A stretch of DNA of 11,612 bases, taken from the NCBI GenBank assembly GCA_005223375.1, contig RXOD01006013.1:1-11612 (forward strand), in the 5' to 3' direction. Below are positions 6,804 through 11,612 of this stretch, in pieces. The stretch's first letter is position 1. Every line of letters starts with the position of its first letter. Position numbers and translations under genes: made by a program. This stretch comes from Amoebophrya sp. AT5.2 (lineage: Eukaryota; Sar; Dinophyceae; Syndiniales; Amoebophryaceae). The notes under the pieces are model-generated. The model did not search any database. It was not told the DNA's origin and saw only the letters and a program-made list of their open reading frames with translations.

Positions 6804-7896
6804 ATGTGCACTTATGGGACAGCGCCAGCGGTCGCCGCGGCCGCTACGAGAATCGCAGGGTCCACGAGAATCGCAGGCGTTTTGGTTGGCGGCAGCGCGG
6901 CTGCAAGTTCGAGTGCGCGAGTGCACCAACTGAGATGGGCGTGTGCGTCCGCGCAAGGGACTTCTGGTGTACGAATCCCAGCTTCGACGTGCCGCACCTT
7001 CGGAACCTCCGTGCCATTTTTGCTGCCGAGTCCGCGCCCTGTTCGCAACTTTCATCTCTCACAAACACCACTTCTCGCCCACCGATCATTGGGCAACGTG
7101 ATCACATCACCCCAGACATTCGCGACTACCCACACTACAACATCGCCTCTCGCTACCCGCCCCCACACTACACCCCAGACACTCGTCCGGCCCCACCAGA
7201 TCCGGTGCAACAGCAACTCCCTCCACGGGCGGCTGTTCTGGCGGCGGCGCCCCCGGCAGGTCCCCGTGAGAAGGTGGAACTGGAGGTCTAAGTGGCTCGA
7301 GGGCCGCCCCCACACCAAGGGCATTTGCACGAAGGTGACGATCAAGAGCCCGAAGAAGCCAAACTCCGGCAACCGGAAGGTGGCCCGCGTGAAGCTGAAA
7401 AACGGGAGAACCATCCTTGCCTACATCCCGGGGATTGGGCACAACCTCCAGACCCATTCCGTGGTGCTGGTGCGGGGGCGGCGCACAAGGGATCTCATTG
7501 GCTGCAACTACAAGCTCATCCGGGGGAAGTTCGACTTGGTACTTTCTTAGACCTGTGCTGCAGTACTAGCGCTTTATTTTTTCACCTTAATTGTGTTTCC
7601 AGTTCGATTAAATTTCAAAAATTGGTCAACAGCTTCCGGTGAAGGACAAGAAGCGAGCGCGATCGAAGTACGGGGTGAAGAAGCCTCTGAAACCCAACAA
7701 GTGGGCGAATACGCCGGAGCGTCCGTGGAAGCGCGTGTACACCGACGAAATGCGGCGGCGATACTTCTTCCGGACGGGGAAGCTGATTCCGGAGGGCGAG
7801 CCGGTGCCGCACATACCGGTGTTGCGCAAGTATCCCCCCTTTCCCATCAAAGGAAGAACGACCAAATCGAAGAAATGCGCGAAGAACAAGTGGTGA
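6804..7896 (+). CDS. MRPS12: Mitochondrial ribosomal protein uS12 (two exons: 6804-7538, 7633-7896)
   Basis: A 332-residue nuclear-encoded small-subunit protein that lines the decoding centre. The uS12 core starts near [12 protein letters not shown] (bacterial LEGxPQKRG). It continues through [20 protein letters not shown] and [20 protein letters not shown], then RRTRDLIG and KLIRGKFDL. Exon 2 adds [18 protein letters not shown]. The RGKFDLLPV join is of mitochondrial type. Start: the in-frame stop at 6732-6734 makes ATG 6804 (gcagccATGt) the first in-frame ATG. The roughly 180 residues before the core are rich in Ala, Arg, Ser and Thr and nearly free of acidic residues, as expected for a mitochondrial presequence plus extension. 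Beyond the bacterial C terminus there are 69 extra, basic and aromatic residues ending KKCAKNKW. In the loop RTRDLIG the bacterial K88 and P91 are replaced by Arg and Ile; the Asp is kept. A plastid location is less likely but not excluded. Confidence 0.92.
7539..7632 (+). other. Spliceosomal GT-AG intron in uS12
   Basis: This 94-nt intron is in phase 0: exon 1 ends with the Leu codon TTG (7536-7538), the intron begins GTACTT and ends GTCAACAG, and exon 2 resumes with CTT CCG GTG AAG GAC. Reading through meets a TAG at 7548-7550, while splicing restores the universally conserved uS12 C-terminal SKYG block. An earlier AG at 7601-7602 after TTGTGTTTCC would bring a stop (TAA) into frame, so the acceptor at 7631-7632 is preferred. 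The intron is AT-rich relative to the exons. Confidence 0.9.
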
Positions 7897-8536
7897 CTGA
7901 ATTGGCAATAGTATGTGGGCCTCTACTGGTACTCACCACTGCACCATGAGCAGGACCAGGAGCTGAAACAAATTCTTTTATCGAACGTGCTGCGGCCGTC
8001 TGTGATGGCATCACGCTATCCGGACCATGAGCAAGACGCGCAACGACTCGGCCTATAGCCAATCTGGATCTGCCATGAGAGTGACGTACAGGATCTCGAT
8101 CTTCTCCGTTCGATAATATTTACTTAACAACGGCGACAACGACCGAACTGGAAAGACAAACTCTTCGCTCAGTGGGTGCTTAGAGATTGATCAATTGGAT
8201 TCACTGGTGTTTCGGGTACGGGTCGTGACTACAGCTTGCTCATGGGTTTTCCGTTTATCCGATGCCATTTCATCCGTTGGCGCGTGTACTTGGTTGTCTC
8301 TGGGTTACAATTTCTGTGCTGAGGTGCTCGGCGATCCTGTCTGAAGAAGGATAAGAAGAAGGCTTGCAATGACTGCACTCGTGGTGCCTCGAATTTTGGG
8401 GGCGTTCGCTTTTCAAATCGCCTTTTGTACTAGTACTGATGTAGGCACCTCCCTCCCACTCTAATGCAAGACGAAGCGATCCATTTACTTGCTGCATCGA
8501 ATCCCAAGTTTTTTAGTTTTTTTTTGGAGCTCCTCT

Positions 8537-8554
8537 CGGGGCCGGCGGGGCCGG
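8537..8554 (+). repeat. Tandem 9-bp GC repeat after a T-tract
   Basis: CGGGGCCGG occurs twice head to tail (8537-8545, 8546-8554), just downstream of a T-rich run interrupted by AG and GGAGCTCC. It is a local extreme of GC content within an AT-richer intergenic region. Confidence 0.8.
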
Positions 8555-8719
8555 GTGAAGACGCAGTAAGCGATCCGCGAAAAACAGTGTAATGGGTAGT
8601 ACGCACGTTTTCTTACGTAGTTTTTTCATGTCCGCCGCTTGGCCGACTATGCCTACGTCATCACATAGAGACCACTACGGAAGATAATGGCGGATATAAC
8701 GCCTGCAACAGACAGACCA

Positions 8720-8759
8720 ATATCGGCGAGGAGCTTGCATCTCCGATATCGGCGGGGAG
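8720..8759 (+). repeat. 14-nt direct repeat with internal palindrome
   Basis: ATATCGGCGAGGAG (8720-8733) and ATATCGGCGGGGAG (8746-8759) differ at one position and are 26 nt apart. The second overlaps the palindrome CCGATATCGG (8743-8752). It lies about 190 nt upstream of the TTLL-like start, so it may be a paired protein-binding site; no known factor is recognised. Confidence 0.6.
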
Positions 8760-8947
8760 TAGGAACACAAGCTCATATCATGATGCCGCCACGGGATGCA
8801 GCCTCTCGACAGCCGACTTGTGTGTGAAGACTTTTTATCCCGTAAAAATAGCCTAGAGGTAGAGACCGAACGCTCTGACCACGACTCTCGCTTGCCTCTC
8901 ACTTCCTTGTCTCTGACATCGCGGCACTACTGAAATTTCTCGAAGCA

Positions 8948-11590
8948 ATGTCCGACGGCGAGGACATCGACTCCAACCTCCCGGGGAGCAGTGATCCCGA
9001 CGAGGCTGACGAGAACGTCGATGCAGGCGCCCCCAACGGCGCCGTGACCGAGCCAGCGTCTGCAGCCCTAGTCGATGTGCGGCCGAAGCGCAAGAACCTG
9101 ACCCCCGCGCAGTACCGGGAAAAGTTGTTCGGGGACCCTTCCAAGCAGAAGGTGTACGTGGTGATCGGCGACAAGCTGCGCCAGGTGCGGCACGTGCTGG
9201 ACAGTTGGGGCTGGGTCGAGAACCAGCCGACGAACGGGGACGACCGGTTGGTCTTCGACCTGTGCTGGGCCGGGCGGGCACTGCGAGTGGACGGCCTGTT
9301 TGGTTACCTGCCGCAGGCGCAGTGCGTGAACCACTTCCGCGGCTCCGGGCAGTTCGACAGCAAGGCGGGCATGCTGCTGTCCCTGAGGACGTGCGCGAAG
9401 GGCTGCCTGCACGAGTTCTACCCACCGTCGTACGACCTGCGGTCCGCGTCGGAGCTGGAGGGCTTTCTGTGCGACGCGTTCTTCCACCGGCTAGTCAGCC
9501 AGCGGCACACGAAGGCGGCGAAGAGCGTGTTGAGGCGGCTCATGGAAAAAAGAACCGCCCTGATTGCGGCGCTGAAAGAGCAAGCGAACCCGACAAGCCC
9601 GGGGCGGAAGGTGGGCAAAAAATCGCTGGCGAGCGCCATTCTGGCGGCGGCGTGCTTGGAGGCGGAGGGGATGACTTTGCCGGCGAACAACGGCTCCGCA
9701 GCCACGTCGGCGGCGGCGAGCAAGGAGAAAGCAGGCGGCCCATTGCCAACTCCTAACTCCAACTCCTCACCTTCCTTGAAGTCGAAGAGCCCCACGACCA
9801 AGACGAGCAAAAAGTACTCTGAGGACCTCGCCGGTATCCCCGACGACAAGCGGCCGCCCCTCGTCCCACTTAAGGAGGGCGTGAACCCCCGCCCCGTGTC
9901 CGGCATCGAAGCCTGCCTCCACGAGTACTGCTCGCTCTTCGAGCAGGCGCAGCGCGGCCCCGTCGACGACATCCCGACCTACCTCGAGGCCACCTCCCGG
10001 CCCTGGATGACCACGTATCTGGAGTCCTGCATCGACAACTGCGGCACGTGCGTGACGGAGCACGACCTCCGGATCGAGAAGGGCCAGGCGCTGGGGGCGC
10101 GGGTTTGCGTCTTCGGCAAGGCCGTCGCGCCGGTGGACCGGCACGGAAACACGCTGGCGGGCTACAGCGCGGTCGAGCTCTCGAACGCGGCGAAAGTCAT
10201 CCGCGGCAGCAGCAGCAGCAACGACCTGGCCTTCTCGCTACCGGCAAACAGCTGCTCAGCTGGTGGAAATAGTAATGCCTTGAATTCCAATTCGTACGGC
10301 AGTTTGCAGAACTTGGATTCGCCAAACGCACGACGGGGCAGCGGGTCCTTGCTTGATCCGGGAGGGATGAGTCCGGATGGGAGGGCGGGGCAGGCGGGTG
10401 GCGAAAGTAGGTCGCCGAAACGGAGGCATAGCAGTTCTAGTGCGGACATCCCGGGAATGTCGTTCGGCACAGCCGCGCGGGACCTGATGGGGCTGGGACA
10501 GAGCGAACGGTTCAGCAATTGCGCTGGCGCCAGTCCGAGTCCGACGGCGAAAAAGGGCAAGCTGGCGGAGAAACTCCGTGCGGCGGCGGAGGTGGGGAAG
10601 GCGCTGAAAAGGAACAGCAGCAGCGGGTTGGATGTGAGGATTAAGAGGGATTCGAAAGCCGGTGTCGGGGAGATCGACGCGAAGTCGGACGTCGCGGACA
10701 CAGCCTCGGTAGTTAGCTCGGTGTCCACCGCTGTGTTTGATGTGAATAAAGCATCGGGGGAGTCGCCGAGTAGGGGAGGGAAAAAGCTGAAGAAGTCCAA
10801 GAGCAAGTCACACTCTGGCACGGGCACGACCTCTCCGAAGAAAAAAAAGTCGAAGAAGGGCAAGAAGTCGAAGAAATCGTCGAAAAGCAAGAGCGGAAGG
10901 GGAGAAAAAGTGATCGACGAGAACGGGGAAGCGGTCACGGTTGAGGGAACGGCTGCGAACAGCGAGGAGGACGGTGAGGATGACGACGGCACTTCCAGCA
11001 GTTCGGACGGCGAAGACGAGGGAGAAGCAGCTGCAGGAGAAAAGGGCGAAGACGCTGAGAGCCGTGATCCAGCCGCACTGGCGCATGCGCAGCAGACGCA
11101 GTCGACGAAAGCCGACCGGCGCAGCGTGTACTCGCGGTCGAGGCTCTTTGCTGCGCCGCCGGACGCGACCGAAGTCGAAAACTACCCTCTGAACGCGGTC
11201 AGGGCGCACATCCGCGCGAGCTACTCGAAGGCCAGTCCGACAAGCGGGGAGAGAGAGGTGCTGCGAGAAGATGAAGGCGAAAGAGAAAGTAAAGTGGGTG
11301 CTGCGTCGCCGGGCGGTCCGGACAGGGACACCAGCAGTCCGGAGGACGAGATCGATAACGAGGAAGAGGCGGATGCGGTCACGGACGAAGAGGACGAGCG
11401 TGAAGACGAGTACGAGGACTTCATGCTTCCACCGCCGTTGGAAGATGTGGGGATCAAAGCAACCGCTGGCACAACTGCAGCGGCGAATTCCGACGCCGAC
11501 AGTTACAGCTCAAAAAAATGCATTGTTAGACGCATTTTTTACGAACGGCCGCCCCCTTTTTTGGCCCGTTTTGGGCGTTTTTTGGCCTGA
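8948..11590 (+). CDS. TTLL3/8/10-type tubulin ligase-like protein, N-terminal part with long disordered region
   Basis: An 880-codon open frame. Residues about 68-160 match the N-terminal domain of tubulin glycylases and related TTLL proteins: YVVIGDKLRQVRHVLDSWGWVE (70-91), VFDLCWAGRAL, the hallmark NHF at 128-130 followed by SKAGMLLSLR, then EFYPPSYDL. A second family-like block is GIEACLHEYCSLFEQ at 319-333 followed by W-x-x-TYL. The rest is low complexity: Ser/Lys-rich (about 200-300), Ser/Gly-rich (390-480), a Lys/Ser tract (about 612-655) and two strongly acidic stretches (about 670-705, 797-825). No ATP-grasp motifs (such as the I-L/I-KP-x-x-x-S-x-GRGI region) occur, so catalysis cannot be encoded in what is seen. 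The final roughly 25 codons pass through a hairpin and T-runs and look non-coding; an intron probably begins near 11500 and the catalytic exon lies beyond the window. A truncated protein is the alternative. Confidence 0.8.
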   Translation: MSDGEDIDSNLPGSSDPDEADENVDAGAPNGAVTEPASAALVDVRPKRKNLTPAQYREKLFGDPSKQKVYVVIGDKLRQVRHVLDSWGWVENQPTNGDDRLVFDLCWAGRALRVDGLFGYLPQAQCVNHFRGSGQFDSKAGMLLSLRTCAKGCLHEFYPPSYDLRSASELEGFLCDAFFHRLVSQRHTKAAKSVLRRLMEKRTALIAALKEQANPTSPGRKVGKKSLASAILAAACLEAEGMTLPANNGSAATSAAASKEKAGGPLPTPNSNSSPSLKSKSPTTKTSKKYSEDLAGIPDDKRPPLVPLKEGVNPRPVSGIEACLHEYCSLFEQAQRGPVDDIPTYLEATSRPWMTTYLESCIDNCGTCVTEHDLRIEKGQALGARVCVFGKAVAPVDRHGNTLAGYSAVELSNAAKVIRGSSSSNDLAFSLPANSCSAGGNSNALNSNSYGSLQNLDSPNARRGSGSLLDPGGMSPDGRAGQAGGESRSPKRRHSSSSADIPGMSFGTAARDLMGLGQSERFSNCAGASPSPTAKKGKLAEKLRAAAEVGKALKRNSSSGLDVRIKRDSKAGVGEIDAKSDVADTASVVSSVSTAVFDVNKASGESPSRGGKKLKKSKSKSHSGTGTTSPKKKKSKKGKKSKKSSKSKSGRGEKVIDENGEAVTVEGTAANSEEDGEDDDGTSSSSDGEDEGEAAAGEKGEDAESRDPAALAHAQQTQSTKADRRSVYSRSRLFAAPPDATEVENYPLNAVRAHIRASYSKASPTSGEREVLREDEGERESKVGAASPGGPDRDTSSPEDEIDNEEEADAVTDEEDEREDEYEDFMLPPPLEDVGIKATAGTTAAANSDADSYSSKKCIVRRIFYERPPPFLARFGRFLA
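11513..11540 (+). repeat. 9-bp inverted repeat at the end of the TTLL-like frame
   Basis: AAAAAATGC (11513-11521) pairs with GCATTTTTT (11532-11540) around a 10-nt loop. Two copies of TTTTTTGGCC follow at 11557-11566 and 11578-11587. Composition changes sharply here from the GC-rich codons before it, marking a likely exon boundary. Confidence 0.75.
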
Positions 11591-11612
11591 TCACGATGAC
11601 GTGCTGCCGCCA

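Larger units (their letters stand above)
7897..8947. other. Non-coding region between uS12 and the TTLL-like gene
   Basis: About 1 kb without a supported gene on either strand. Seen in it: a near-identical 14-nt direct repeat ACCATGAGCA(G/A)GAC at 7943-7956 and 8024-8037; palindromes ATTGATCAAT and GTACTAGTAC; a T-tract (8512-8525) followed by a tandem 9-mer CGGGGCCGG (8537-8554); and a 14-nt direct repeat around 8720-8759. The last 60 nt before 8948 are pyrimidine-rich and end TTTCTCGAAG, an acceptor-like motif (AG at 8944-8945). Confidence 0.55.

Noticed and set aside
7003..7026. Resemblance to the dinoflagellate spliced-leader sequence (ccgt-gccattttt-gct)
   Set aside because: It lacks a base, has mismatches, does not end in the expected CTCAAG and lies inside the coding N-terminal extension of uS12; chance similarity is more likely.
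10162..10992. 276-codon minus-strand frame opposite the Lys/Ser-rich part of the TTLL-like gene
   Set aside because: It is the antisense reading of a biased GC-rich coding region (Ser/Phe/Leu-rich mirror of Lys/Ser/Glu codons) and has no independent signal.

Overview
The window looks like nuclear DNA of a unicellular, flagellated eukaryote. It carries an F-box/ankyrin protein, a cobalamin-processing enzyme of the MMACHC (CblC) family, a nuclear-encoded mitochondrial ribosomal protein uS12 interrupted by a spliceosomal GT-AG intron, and the N-terminal part of a tubulin tyrosine ligase-like (TTLL3/8/10-type) protein. Genes are intron-poor, GC-rich and all on the + strand. A nuclear mt-uS12 fits lineages with strongly reduced mitochondrial DNA. 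Together with the one-directional gene order and the pyrimidine-tract/AG motifs just upstream of several starts, it makes an alveolate (dinoflagellate-like) source plausible. No species can be named from the sequence and this assignment is inference.

Layout: 1-413 upstream non-coding; 414-2585 F-box-like + ankyrin-repeat protein; 2851-3930 MMACHC-like protein, followed 20 nt later by a perfect 16-bp hairpin and a 1.1-kb non-coding stretch with an 18-bp palindrome and a 17-bp copy of the MMACHC 3' coding end; 5057-6355 an unrecognised protein with TPR-like helices and Ser/Ala-rich linkers; 6804-7538 joined to 7633-7896 mitochondrial uS12 with a long N-terminal extension and a 69-residue C-terminal extension; 7897-8947 non-coding; 8948-11590 TTLL-type N-terminal domain followed by a very long low-complexity region. 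This last frame runs into T-rich, hairpin-bearing DNA before its stop, so its true 3' end, and any ATP-grasp catalytic domain, probably lies beyond the window.

The genes do not form a pathway. They are independent housekeeping or regulatory functions: ubiquitin-ligase adaptor, vitamin B12 processing, mitochondrial translation and axonemal tubulin modification. I see no mobile element with coding capacity, no CRISPR array, no tRNA or rRNA, and no convincing novel multi-gene system. The points most worth checking are the non-catalytic or unfinished TTLL gene, the substituted decoding-centre loop and tail of uS12, and the repeat/hairpin cluster behind the MMACHC gene.
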